Below, piece after piece: positions 33,923-42,583 of a stretch of DNA of 43,117 nt. The notes below the pieces were generated by a model that worked only from the letters and a program-made list of their open reading frames with translations, had not been told where the DNA came from and searched no databases. This stretch comes from Saprospiraceae bacterium (GTDB taxonomy: Bacteria > Bacteroidota > Bacteroidia > Chitinophagales > Saprospiraceae), in assembly GCA_015490715.1 (NCBI GenBank), contig WFXH01000066.1, forward strand, positions 1-43,117, in the 5' to 3' direction. Both the position numbers and the translations under genes were made by a program. How positions within the stretch are numbered: the first letter of the stretch is position 1; each line of letters opens with the position of its first letter.

Positions 33923-35083
33923 ATGGCGGCGAAGAGGAAGATTTGTGTTGTGGTGACGGCGCGGCCGAGTTATAGTCGTGTCAAGACCGTCTTGGAAGCG
34001 GTGCGCGCGCATCCTCAGCTGGAGTTGCAGCTCGTCGTAGCAGCTTCGGCTCTACTGGATCGCTATGGCTCGGCGGTCGAGTACATTGAGCGGGATGGGT
34101 TTGATATAGATGCCCGGGTGTTTAATGTGATTGAGGGGGAGAATCTGACGGCCATGGCCAAGACGACGGGGATTGGGATATTGGAGTTGGCCACGGTCTT
34201 TGAAAATCTACGTCCCGATGCGGTCATTACGGTGGCGGATCGCTTCGAGACGATGGCTACGGCTATAGCGGCATCGTATATGAACATTCCCCTGGTGCAC
34301 ATCCAGGGGGGCGAGGTGTCGGGAAATATCGACGAAAAGGTGCGTCATGCTGTGACCAAGCTCGCCGATTTACACATGACATCGACGGCATTGGCGGCCG
34401 AGCGACTGGTGCGCATGGGAGAGGATCCAGACAGGGTATTTCATACGGGATGCCCGTCGATCGACTTGGCTGAGCGGGTACGGCAAAATGGAGCGCTCGA
34501 TTTTGATCCCTACGAGCGGTACGGCGGTGTGGGGGCAGCTATGGATTATAGCGGGGGATATATTGTCGTCATGCAGCATCCCGTCACGACGGAATACGCT
34601 TTGGCGCGCCAGCATGTGGAAGAGACGCTTCACGCCGTCAGAGAGGCGGGATATCCCGCTTTTTGGTTTTGGCCCAATGTCGATGCCGGCTCCGATGGAA
34701 CGTCGAAGGGCATACGGTCGTTTCGAGAGACGTACGAGTTGCCCCATATGCATTTTTTCAAGAATATGGAGCCCGAAGATTTTTTAAAGTTGGTGTACAA
34801 CGCGCGTTGTCTTGTGGGTAATTCCAGTGTCGGCATTCGCGAGTGTTCGTATTTGGGAGTGCCCGTCGTCAACATTGGGTCGCGGCAGCGCGGCAGGGAG
34901 CGCGGGAGCAACGTCATCGACGTGGGATACGATCGCAAAACCATACGACGTGCCATTGAGCAGCAATGGGCTCGCGGTCGCTATCCCGGTGAGAAGATTT
35001 ACGGTGATGGCCGTGCGGGGCCGCGCATAGCACGGATCCTTGCCGAAGTTGAACTGCGCATCGACAAACAGCTCAACTATTGA
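33923..35083 (+). CDS. neuC: hydrolysing UDP-GlcNAc 2-epimerase
   Basis: A 386-residue GT-B-fold epimerase that converts UDP-GlcNAc (or a derivative) to the free mannosamine and UDP. It begins RKICVVVTARPSYSRVKTVLEAVRAHP. The active-site region is ITVADRFETMATAIAASYMNIPLVHIQGGEVSGNIDEKVRHAVTKLADLHMTST. Further blocks are VFHTGCPSID, VMQHPVTTE and LVGNSSVGIRECSYLGVPVVNIGSRQRGRERG. These fit the NeuC/LegG hydrolysing type rather than the non-hydrolysing WecB. It directly follows neuB and would feed it. Confidence 0.92.
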   Translation: MAAKRKICVVVTARPSYSRVKTVLEAVRAHPQLELQLVVAASALLDRYGSAVEYIERDGFDIDARVFNVIEGENLTAMAKTTGIGILELATVFENLRPDAVITVADRFETMATAIAASYMNIPLVHIQGGEVSGNIDEKVRHAVTKLADLHMTSTALAAERLVRMGEDPDRVFHTGCPSIDLAERVRQNGALDFDPYERYGGVGAAMDYSGGYIVVMQHPVTTEYALARQHVEETLHAVREAGYPAFWFWPNVDAGSDGTSKGIRSFRETYELPHMHFFKNMEPEDFLKLVYNARCLVGNSSVGIRECSYLGVPVVNIGSRQRGRERGSNVIDVGYDRKTIRRAIEQQWARGRYPGEKIYGDGRAGPRIARILAEVELRIDKQLNY

Positions 35084-35086
35084 GCC

Positions 35087-36037
35087 GTGCGCAAGTGGAA
35101 AGTACTCATAGCGGAATCGGTGGACTTCTCCCCGGAAGCTCTTCGGTTGCTTCAGCAGTATTTTGAAGTCGATACGCCTGCGGAGAAGCCGTCCGTGGAA
35201 GAGGCGCTCTCGTCATATGATGTGGTGTGGTTTCGCTTTGGATATGTCATCGACGAGCAGTGCTTACCGAGCTTGCTTCGGTGTAAAGTCCTCGTCGTAC
35301 CTGCCACAGGCACGGATCACATCGACATGGATGTTGTGCAAAAGCGCGACATTGTCGTGCTTTCGCTCAAGGGCGAGCGGGAGTTTTTACGCCAGGTGCG
35401 GGCCACGGCGGAGTTGACCATTGGTCTGTGCTTAGCGCTGCTGCGAAAGATTTGTCCTGCACATCGCGATGTCCTCTCAGGGCATTGGAACAGGGATGCT
35501 TTTCGAGGGCATGAATTGTACGGGAAGCGCGTGGGCATAGTGGGCATGGGCAGGCTAGGACAGATCGTGGCCGGTTATTTTAGCGCCTTTGGGTGTGAGG
35601 TGCAGTATTGCGACCCACGTGGGGTGGAAGTGCCGTACAGGCGAGTGGATTCACTGGTAGAGCTCGCGGCGCAGTCCGACATTTTGAGCTTGCATGTACC
35701 ACTAACCGAGGAGACGGTGGAACTGATCGGCGAGAAGGTCTTCAAGGCCATGCCCAATCACGGTATACTCCTCAACACTTCACGCGGTGCGATTGTCGAT
35801 GAGGCGGCCCTGCTCCGCGCGTTGGAAGAGGGCCACATCGCAGGAGCGGGGCTGGATGTGGTACGCGATGAGCATTGGTGGTCTGCGGACAGAGCACTGG
35901 CACAATACGCGCGCAATCACGACAATCTCCTCATCGTCCCCCATATCGGAGGCAATACCTATGAGTCTTTTGATCGCACAGAGCGATTTATGGCGCGAAA
36001 GCTGATCGAGTGGTATACGAGTCGTGTCGCTGAGTAG
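35087..36037 (+). CDS. D-2-hydroxyacid dehydrogenase (SerA-like)
   Basis: A 316-residue NAD-dependent dehydrogenase of the D-isomer-specific 2-hydroxyacid family. The NAD motif is GKRVGIVGMGRLGQIVAGYF. The catalytic Arg is in RATAELTIG or LNTSRGAIVDEAAL, followed by the family Glu and His (VVPHIGGNTYES). There is no ACT or regulatory domain, so it is not a full-length SerA. It starts at GTG 3 nt after neuC and overlaps the flippase gene by 14 bp, so it belongs to the operon. A role in making an acidic side group such as a lactyl or glyceryl substituent is only a guess. Confidence 0.87.
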   Translation: MRKWKVLIAESVDFSPEALRLLQQYFEVDTPAEKPSVEEALSSYDVVWFRFGYVIDEQCLPSLLRCKVLVVPATGTDHIDMDVVQKRDIVVLSLKGEREFLRQVRATAELTIGLCLALLRKICPAHRDVLSGHWNRDAFRGHELYGKRVGIVGMGRLGQIVAGYFSAFGCEVQYCDPRGVEVPYRRVDSLVELAAQSDILSLHVPLTEETVELIGEKVFKAMPNHGILLNTSRGAIVDEAALLRALEEGHIAGAGLDVVRDEHWWSADRALAQYARNHDNLLIVPHIGGNTYESFDRTERFMARKLIEWYTSRVAE

Positions 36038-37460
36038 GAGGACATTCAGGGCCATTGGGTGGAATGCCGTTGGTGGCGGTATTGCCATGGCGATGAGTTT
36101 TGTCATCTCCATTGTGTTGTCGCGTCTATTGGGACCTGAGCCCTTTGGCATTTTGGCAGTGGGGCTCTCGCTGGTGGGGATGGTGGAGGGATTTGCGGTG
36201 ATGGGGTTTCACAGCTCATTGATACGTCAGCCTTCCATCAGCAGGGTAGATTTTCATGTGATACGGTGGGTAGTCGTGGGCAGTGCGACGTTGATAGCTG
36301 CAGCTCTGTGGATTGCAGCTCCCTGGATAGCGTCTCTGTACCACATCGAAGCGCACGGCAATGTCCTTCGTATACTTGGTTTGTTGCCGATTTTTCAAGC
36401 CGTTGCCATGACGGATCGAGCGTATTTGGAGCGCACACTTGCTTACGATGGGCTAATAAAAGCGCGCATAGCAGCAATCGTCGTTGGTGGGGTAGTGGGC
36501 ATTGTACTTGCCCTGGAGGGGTATGGTGTGTGGAGCTTGGTGGTGTATACGGTGTTGACGGCAGCGTTGACAACTATCGGCATTTATCGGTATTCGGGTA
36601 TTGGGTGGTCGTGGGCCTTTGATATGGCGGTGTTGCGGAGGCATTTGCGTTTTTCGCTTGAAGTGTTTGTATCCAATTTGTGGACGGGATGGGTGCGCAA
36701 GGTCGATGTGCTCGTCTTGGGGCCCACGCATGCGGCTGCCACGGTAGGGCTGTACTACAGGGGCAAGTCGCTATCGGAATTGGCTACCCATTTGCCGTCC
36801 AACTATGTGTTTGCACCGATTTTTCCCGCATTGTCGTCAATACAGGGGGATGTGGAGAAATTTCGCAAGCGGTTGGGAGAAATACTCACAGCCACCAGTG
36901 GGCTTTTTACACCTTTTTACTTGGCTGTGCTTCTCTATGCCGAGGAATTGTTGGTGTTGCTGTACGGCGACAGTTGGCGGGGTGCATGGCCCTATCTTTC
37001 GCTGTGGATGGGCATTGCTTGGCTGCACATTTTGCGCAAGCCGTGCAATTTTGCTCTCTTGGCCCGCGGAAAATCGTCGGAAATACTGCGCCTTGAAGGT
37101 TGGCTCAATGCCGTGCGCCTCGTGTGGATTGTCGCTACGGCATGGTGGAGTATACTCGGCATGTTGTGGGGGCTGTTGGTGATCAAGCTCGTCGATTACG
37201 GAGTCTATGCAGCGACGACCGCAAAGGCGGTGGGCATGTCTTGGCAGGCGGTTGGATATCGGCATTTGTCGGATGTGTTACTGGCTGCTGTCGTCCTACT
37301 GGCTGTGCGATGGGTTGGCCAGTGGACGCTTGGAGGAACTGTGTGGTGGATCTGGATGATAAGCGGAGCCCTGGGGATTGCCCTGTACGGATGGATACAG
37401 CTCTTTGTGGTGCAAAATTCTGCCATTAAACATTTCATACGCTATGTCCACAGCGCATAG
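36024..37460 (+). CDS. wzx: Wzx-type polysaccharide flippase
   Basis: A 478-residue integral membrane protein with about 12-14 membrane segments, of the MATE/MOP polysaccharide exporter superfamily. The N terminus RTFRAIGWNAVGGGIAMAMSFVISIVLSRLLGPEPFGILAVG is characteristic. It would flip undecaprenyl-diphosphate-linked repeat units to the periplasm for Wzy/Wzz assembly. It starts at GTG inside the upstream gene. Its last codons (IKHFIRYVHSA) contain CATTTCATAC and overlap the start of neuA by 17 bp. Confidence 0.9.
   Translation: MSLSRRTFRAIGWNAVGGGIAMAMSFVISIVLSRLLGPEPFGILAVGLSLVGMVEGFAVMGFHSSLIRQPSISRVDFHVIRWVVVGSATLIAAALWIAAPWIASLYHIEAHGNVLRILGLLPIFQAVAMTDRAYLERTLAYDGLIKARIAAIVVGGVVGIVLALEGYGVWSLVVYTVLTAALTTIGIYRYSGIGWSWAFDMAVLRRHLRFSLEVFVSNLWTGWVRKVDVLVLGPTHAAATVGLYYRGKSLSELATHLPSNYVFAPIFPALSSIQGDVEKFRKRLGEILTATSGLFTPFYLAVLLYAEELLVLLYGDSWRGAWPYLSLWMGIAWLHILRKPCNFALLARGKSSEILRLEGWLNAVRLVWIVATAWWSILGMLWGLLVIKLVDYGVYAATTAKAVGMSWQAVGYRHLSDVLLAAVVLLAVRWVGQWTLGGTVWWIWMISGALGIALYGWIQLFVVQNSAIKHFIRYVHSA
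37431..37440 (+). repeat. copy of the CATTTCATAC word
   Basis: An exact 10-mer that writes His-Phe-Ile seven residues before the stop of the flippase. It ends 3 nt before the neuA ATG at 37444, facing it. Confidence 0.6.
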
Positions 37461-38178
37461 GGGAGGCCTACCAGAGGTGTTGGTCGTCGTACCTGCACGC
37501 GGCGGATCGAAGGGCTTGCCGCGCAAAAATCTCGTTCGCATTGCGGGTCATAACCTTATCGAATACGCTGCTGCATGTATCCAAGGTGCACACACACCCT
37601 TGCACGCCGTGTTGAGCAGCGATAGTGCTGAAATATTGGACTGGGGAGTGCGATGTGGAATCGAAATCGTCCGAAGACCCGCGCATCTCGCGCAGGATGA
37701 TAGTCCGGTCGTGGATGCAGTGCTCCACGCATTGGAGGAGATGGAACGCCGCCATGGGACTGTTTATCGCATCGTCGTGCTGCTGCAGCCGACTTCGCCT
37801 TTTCGTACAGGTGCGGATCTCGATGCGGTTGTGCGGCTCTGTAGAGAAGAGGGTGTGGATAGTGTGATCAGTGTGGTGGAAGAAGACGATCATCATCCCG
37901 CGCGGATGTACCGGTTGCGGTCGGGATTGTTGGAACCGTTTTTGCCGGCTTTTGAGCGCGCACGTCGGCAGGACATTCCACCGGCGTATTATCGGAACGG
38001 GTGCTTCTATGCGGTGCGTCGCGAGGCCCTTATGAACTCGCGCCAGTTGATCACGGGTAGGAAGAAGCCCTATCTCATGCCGCGTCAGTGGTTGTGCAAT
38101 ATCGATGACCAGAGGGATCTGATGCTCGCCGAGCTCATGGCTCCGCAATGGCTCAGAGAAGTGGGACTCTTTAGCTGA
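37444..38178 (+). CDS. neuA: CMP-N-acetylneuraminate (nonulosonate) cytidylyltransferase
   Basis: A 244-residue enzyme that activates the NeuB product with CTP to the CMP-sugar used by sialyltransferases. The N-terminal nucleotide-binding motif is VVVPARGGSKGLPRKNL, followed by LIEYAAACIQGA and SSDSAEILDWG. LLQPTSPFRTGADLDAVV and YRNGCFYAVRREAL are family blocks. The family length is met and there is no fused esterase domain. The start overlaps the flippase stop. It completes the NeuC-NeuB-NeuA route. Confidence 0.92.
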   Translation: MSTAHRGGLPEVLVVVPARGGSKGLPRKNLVRIAGHNLIEYAAACIQGAHTPLHAVLSSDSAEILDWGVRCGIEIVRRPAHLAQDDSPVVDAVLHALEEMERRHGTVYRIVVLLQPTSPFRTGADLDAVVRLCREEGVDSVISVVEEDDHHPARMYRLRSGLLEPFLPAFERARRQDIPPAYYRNGCFYAVRREALMNSRQLITGRKKPYLMPRQWLCNIDDQRDLMLAELMAPQWLREVGLFS

Positions 38179-38203
38179 TTGGAGTGCAGAGGTGATTTGG
38201 TGG

Positions 38204-38399
38204 TGTATGAAATGCTAGATCTTTCTCATCAAGATGGCGGTTTAGACACATGGGGAAAAGTCAATCGAAAACGAGGAGAGAAATTGCATTTTGTTGGATA
38301 GGGGTTGGTATAAAATGGTGCAGCGGCTCGATGGATGGACATCGCTGGGTAATGTCCGTGTGATCAACCATTTTATACGGAGAACAACGATTTCATACA
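38204..38399. repeat. nested inverted repeats built from CATTTCATAC-like words
   Basis: The 256-bp gap between neuA and asnB has no gene but three nested inverted pairs. The outer pair is TGTATGAAAT (38204-38213) and ATTTCATACA (38390-38399). The middle pair is GTATAAAATGGT (38308-38319) and ACCATTTTATAC (38367-38378), 12 bp perfect. The inner pair is GGACAT (38337-38342) and ATGTCC (38352-38357). The middle and inner pairs can fold into one long hairpin of about 70 nt. It may be a REP/MITE-like element, a regulatory leader or a transcription boundary before asnB. Confidence 0.6.
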
Positions 38400-38434
38400 G
38401 AAAAAACGACAATCCATAGGGTGAACAGTGTAGT

Positions 38435-40177
38435 ATGTGTGGTTTTGTTGTCACGGTAGGGGGAAATTTTACGGCGCGGGATGTGGAAGCGTCGTGTCGC
38501 ACCTTGCGGCATCGTGGGCCCGATGCGCAGGGTTTCTACACACATGTGCAACGAAATGTCCATATGGCGCATGTACGGCTTAAGGTCATCGACCTGGGGG
38601 ACGAGGCCAATCAGCCGATGTGTTCGGCGGATGGACGTTACGTCGTGGTGTACAATGGCGAGATCTACAATTACCGCGAGTTGCGCGAGCAATTGAGGGG
38701 ATATCCGTTTCGGACGCAGAGCGATACGGAGGTGTTACTGGCGGCATTTTCGCGGTGGGGATTGGATTGTTTGGATCGTTGCAATGGCATGTTTGCCTTT
38801 GTGGTGTTGGATGTGCAGAGTGGAGAGCTCGTGGCGGCTCGGGATCGCTTTGGTGTCAAGCCCTTGTACTATGCGCGTTTGGGGGATGCACTGGTTTTGG
38901 CCAGCGAGATCAAAGCCATCTGCCATTTGATTCCGTCGCTACGCAGCGATAACGAAGTTGCGTGGGCCAGTTACTTGAGGTACGGGCGTTATCCCGAGCC
39001 GGAAGAGACGTTTTACAAGGGCATTTATCCCGTGCCTGCGGGGCATGTGTTGAAATATCGAGAAGGGGAGGTACAAGTGAGTCGTTGGTATCGTTTTGTG
39101 GAGAGAGTTCGGTCTTATGGTTTGGGGGGTACTGGGGTTGAAGAGCGCTACGAAGAGTTGTTGCACGATGCTTTGCGATTGCGTTTTCGCAGTGATGTGG
39201 AATTGGGGGTGAGTTTGAGTGGAGGTCTGGATTCGGCGCTATTGGCGGGGTTGATGCGGACGCTGGGACGCGATCGGGTGCGTGCTTTTCATTTTGTCAC
39301 GGGCGATATGCGCTATGACGAGCGTCCGTGGGTGGAGGCTTTCCTTCGCCACAATGCCATGCACCTTGAGGTGGTGCAGTTGCAGGCGGGCGATGTGCCG
39401 CGTCTGGCGTTAGAGGTGATGGGCTATGAGGATGAGCCTTATGGGGGCATTCCGACGTTGGCTTATAGTGGGGTATTTGAGCGCGCACGGTCGGCGGGGA
39501 CTATAGTTGTATTGGATGGGCAGGGCATGGATGAGCAGTGGGCGGGTTACGATTATTATGCCCGTGTGGAGGATGGTGAGGACGCTGTTGTACCCGTGCA
39601 GGGTTCGTCCGATAGTCCTGTACGACCACAATGCATGGTACGTGCGTTTTATGAAATAGCACGGCGGAGTTCTTTTCCTCGACCGTTTGGGGATGCGCTG
39701 CAAAATCTGCAGTACAGGGACATTTTTTATACGAAGCTTCCGCGGGCATTGCGCTTCAACGATCGCATTTCGATGATGTGGGGCATTGAGTTGCGGGAAC
39801 CGTTTTTGGACTACCGCTTAGTGGAGATGGCTTTTGCCATGCCTGCGCAATGGAAGATACGCCAGGGTGTGCACAAATACCTCTTGCGGAAGATCGCGTC
39901 GCGGTACATACCTGAGGGCGTAGCTCTGGCGCCTAAGCGTCCGGTGCAGACACCTCAACGGGAGTGGCTACGGGAGGCGCTGCATCGATGGGTTGAAGAG
40001 ATGATCCAACGTGCCTTAGACGAATACGGAGGCCAATGGCTCGACCCTGATGCCGTGTGGAAGGCCTATCGGAAGTACAAGAGCGGAGTAGGAGACAACA
40101 GTTTTTTTCTCTGGCAATGGGTGAGCGTGGGCATGTGGGCACAAATCAGGCGTGGACATGCAACGATCAGAGCGTAA
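38435..40177 (+). CDS. AsnB-like glutamine amidotransferase
   Basis: A 580-residue enzyme of the glutamine-hydrolysing asparagine synthetase family. Cys2 (MCGFVVTVGG) is the glutaminase nucleophile. RHRGPDAQGF and YNGEIYNYRELREQL belong to the N-terminal glutaminase domain, and SLSGGLDSALLAGL is the ATP-pyrophosphatase loop of the synthetase domain. Inside a polysaccharide locus with uronic-acid genes, such proteins are generally taken to amidate sugar carboxylates (as with WbpS-type proteins), which is favoured here over free asparagine synthesis. It follows the inverted-repeat region and overlaps the next gene by 20 bp. Confidence 0.9.
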   Translation: MCGFVVTVGGNFTARDVEASCRTLRHRGPDAQGFYTHVQRNVHMAHVRLKVIDLGDEANQPMCSADGRYVVVYNGEIYNYRELREQLRGYPFRTQSDTEVLLAAFSRWGLDCLDRCNGMFAFVVLDVQSGELVAARDRFGVKPLYYARLGDALVLASEIKAICHLIPSLRSDNEVAWASYLRYGRYPEPEETFYKGIYPVPAGHVLKYREGEVQVSRWYRFVERVRSYGLGGTGVEERYEELLHDALRLRFRSDVELGVSLSGGLDSALLAGLMRTLGRDRVRAFHFVTGDMRYDERPWVEAFLRHNAMHLEVVQLQAGDVPRLALEVMGYEDEPYGGIPTLAYSGVFERARSAGTIVVLDGQGMDEQWAGYDYYARVEDGEDAVVPVQGSSDSPVRPQCMVRAFYEIARRSSFPRPFGDALQNLQYRDIFYTKLPRALRFNDRISMMWGIELREPFLDYRLVEMAFAMPAQWKIRQGVHKYLLRKIASRYIPEGVALAPKRPVQTPQREWLREALHRWVEEMIQRALDEYGGQWLDPDAVWKAYRKYKSGVGDNSFFLWQWVSVGMWAQIRRGHATIRA

Positions 40178-41447
40178 GTCGATATTCTTTACCTTTCCCA
40201 TTGGTCAATCCATACGGGATCACCTTCATCTCGGCACGTTGCGGATATTGCGTGCACTTTTACCAGATGTGGAGATCATCGGCCTGTCGCCGTCGTATTT
40301 TGACGAGCGATTTCGGCGATGGTGTGCGGAAGTAGACGTTATTCCTGAGAAAAAGTTGAATCCCGTCAGTGCGGGTGTGAATGCACGTTTGGTGCGCTTG
40401 CGCAAGCGATTGCGGTGGGCGACATTGCGGAGGTGGATGGTGCAGTGGGAGGCTCGACGGTATGCATTGCCGAGTTATCTCGAGGAGCTCTATAAGACCT
40501 ATCGTCCGCGATTGGTCGTCTTGACGCATCCCATGACCACACACGATTACGAGGTGTATATGGGTGCAATACGGTATGGCGTGCCCACACTCGGCATCGT
40601 CAATAGTTGGGACAACCTGCGCAAGGGGCTCACGCAATGGGCGGATCGCATATCGGTGTGGAATCGCATCAACTATGAGGAGGCGCTGCGCATGAATGCC
40701 TATGCTGCGCATCAGGTCCGCATCAACGGTCCGGTGAGTTTTGATCCCTTTTTCGATCCCGGCTGGGTAGATACACGGGAGGCCACAGCGCGCAAGCTCG
40801 GATTGGATCCGTCGCGGAGGTGGATCACCTATGCTACCAGTGGGGTGTTCCACATGGGATATTACGGCAGAGACGAGACCTGGTTGGTGCATGAAATCAT
40901 GCGCTGGAGGGCTGAGCATGCCGCTTTGCGCGACACACAGCTACTGGTGCGCTTGCATCCCATGTCGAAGTTGGAATATTTCATACCGCTCAAAAAGCAA
41001 TATCCCGATGTCGTCTTTTCCTTCGGAGGATATTTGCCCGGCACGGGGTGGATCACCGAACGGGAGGGTTATCGCTTACAAGTCAATATTTTGCGTCACT
41101 CTGATGTCGTCATTACTCCGGGATCTTCGTGGACAATTGAAGCGGCGGTGATGGATACGCCCGTAGTGGTGCCGGTGTATTCGACGATCCAGCCGGAGCA
41201 CGCGCGAGAGCAATTTGACAAATTCACCTTAGCAGCACATTTTCGACCGATCGTACAAGCGGGATGGGTGCCGGTGACGCGTTCGTCGGAAGATACTCTG
41301 GCGGCACTGGTGGAGGCCCTGGAAGCTCCGGAGGCGACGAGGAGCGGTCGAAGGGCCTTAGTCGATGCGTATGTACCCTTTCGCGATGGCAAGTCGGCCG
41401 AGCGAGTGGCTAAGTGGATATACGAGCACTATAGAGAGTGGACATGA
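40158..41447 (+). CDS. GT-B-type glycosyl/glycerophosphotransferase-like protein
   Basis: A 429-residue cytoplasmic protein that I place only at fold level. The C-terminal half shows LVRLHPMSKLEYFIPLKKQYPDVVFSFGGYLPG, then VVITPGSSWTIEAAVMDTPVVVPVYS and HFRPIVQAGWVPVTRSSEDTLAALVEAL. These resemble the donor-binding half of CDP-glycerol transferases and related capsule enzymes. The N-terminal half has LVVLTHPMTTHDYEVYMGAIRYGVPTLGIVNSWDNLRKG. An in-frame GTG at 40152 is possible, but the ATG at 40158 is preferred. It is coupled to the neighbours on both sides. Substrate unknown. Confidence 0.75.
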   Translation: MQRSERKSIFFTFPIGQSIRDHLHLGTLRILRALLPDVEIIGLSPSYFDERFRRWCAEVDVIPEKKLNPVSAGVNARLVRLRKRLRWATLRRWMVQWEARRYALPSYLEELYKTYRPRLVVLTHPMTTHDYEVYMGAIRYGVPTLGIVNSWDNLRKGLTQWADRISVWNRINYEEALRMNAYAAHQVRINGPVSFDPFFDPGWVDTREATARKLGLDPSRRWITYATSGVFHMGYYGRDETWLVHEIMRWRAEHAALRDTQLLVRLHPMSKLEYFIPLKKQYPDVVFSFGGYLPGTGWITEREGYRLQVNILRHSDVVITPGSSWTIEAAVMDTPVVVPVYSTIQPEHAREQFDKFTLAAHFRPIVQAGWVPVTRSSEDTLAALVEALEAPEATRSGRRALVDAYVPFRDGKSAERVAKWIYEHYREWT

Positions 41448-42583
41448 TGCGATCGACGAAGCGATTGTCGGTGTGGTTTGTGCCCCAGTGGTACCCCCAC
41501 GAAGGCAGTATCGGTGTGTCGGGCGTGTTTAATCGCGAGCTCGTAAAGGCGGTATCGCCCTTTGTAGATGTACGCGTCTTGTATCTATTGACCGATGCCA
41601 CGAGGCGTTTGCCCTATGTGCGGTGGGAGCATTTCATAGATGAGGGCGTGCCGACGGACATCTGTCGAATTGGCATATCCCCTGTGCCCAAGACGTCGCG
41701 ACTGACGTGGATGTGGATGCTGTATCGCATGATCAAAAAATCCCTGAAAGAATACGGTGCCCCCGATGTGTGGCATGCTCAGGACGACACTTCATGGGTA
41801 GTTGGGCATGTGGCGACGGGGATGGGCAGGCCCTTTGTCGTCAGTCAGCATTGGACGAAAATCTTGAAGGGCGCATTACCGTGGCATGAGAAGGCCCTGT
41901 ATCGCCTCGTGTTTCGGCGAGCTGCCGGCATTTTGACCCCGGATCGCGAGGCAGAGGATCGCTATCGAGCGTACGGATTGGAGGGAAAGATCTTCTGGCT
42001 GCCCAATGCCTTCGATGCAAAGATATTTTATCCGGGTGAGGAGTATAGGGAAAAGATCCTTGTACACGTATCGGGCTTTAGTCCGCAAAAGCGGGTGGGC
42101 GATATCATACGCGCCTTTGCGATGGTACGACGACGGGTGGGAGATGCTCGATTGATTTTCATCGGTGATGGGGAGGAAAGAGCAGAGTACGAGCGCTTAG
42201 CCGCAGCGCTCTTGCCGGAGCAGAGTGTTGTCTTTACTGGCTTTTTATCCAAGCCGGAAATAGCCCGATGGCTACGAAGGGCGAGGGGTTTTGTCTATCC
42301 GAGTAGATTTGAGACCTTTGGATGTGCCTTGATGGAGGCGCTGGCATGTGGCACACCGGCTGTGACGACGCCCATTTCGGGCATTCGAACGGTGGTGCCC
42401 GACGACCGGGATGCACTCTTTGTGCCTGTAGGAGACATCGAGGCGCTTGCCGAAGCCATGGAGCGCTTGCTCGAGGGGAGGCATTCGATCGATACCAGGA
42501 AGGTGGCGGAAAAGATGCGGTCGTCGTATAGCTACGAAGCAGTGGGAAGGAGATTGTACGAATTGTACAAGCAGGTGGTATGA
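41444..42583 (+). CDS. family 4 glycosyltransferase
   Basis: A 379-residue retaining GT-B glycosyltransferase. The N-terminal half contains WFVPQWYPHEGSIGVSGVFNRELVKAV and DVWHAQDDTSWVVGHVA. The donor half has VHVSGFSPQKRVGDIIRAFAMV, FIGDGEERAEYERLA and the E-x7-E region VYPSRFETFGCALMEALACGTPAVTT. It overlaps the preceding stop (ATGA at 41444) and the next gene in the same way, so it is part of one translationally coupled run of transferases. It would add one sugar to the lipid-linked repeat unit; which one is unknown. Confidence 0.9.
   Translation: MMRSTKRLSVWFVPQWYPHEGSIGVSGVFNRELVKAVSPFVDVRVLYLLTDATRRLPYVRWEHFIDEGVPTDICRIGISPVPKTSRLTWMWMLYRMIKKSLKEYGAPDVWHAQDDTSWVVGHVATGMGRPFVVSQHWTKILKGALPWHEKALYRLVFRRAAGILTPDREAEDRYRAYGLEGKIFWLPNAFDAKIFYPGEEYREKILVHVSGFSPQKRVGDIIRAFAMVRRRVGDARLIFIGDGEERAEYERLAAALLPEQSVVFTGFLSKPEIARWLRRARGFVYPSRFETFGCALMEALACGTPAVTTPISGIRTVVPDDRDALFVPVGDIEALAEAMERLLEGRHSIDTRKVAEKMRSSYSYEAVGRRLYELYKQVV

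Noticed and set aside
38204-38399. Insertion sequence between neuA and asnB
   Set aside because: The 196 bp cannot encode a transposase and no target-site duplication was recognised, so it is listed only as nested inverted repeats.
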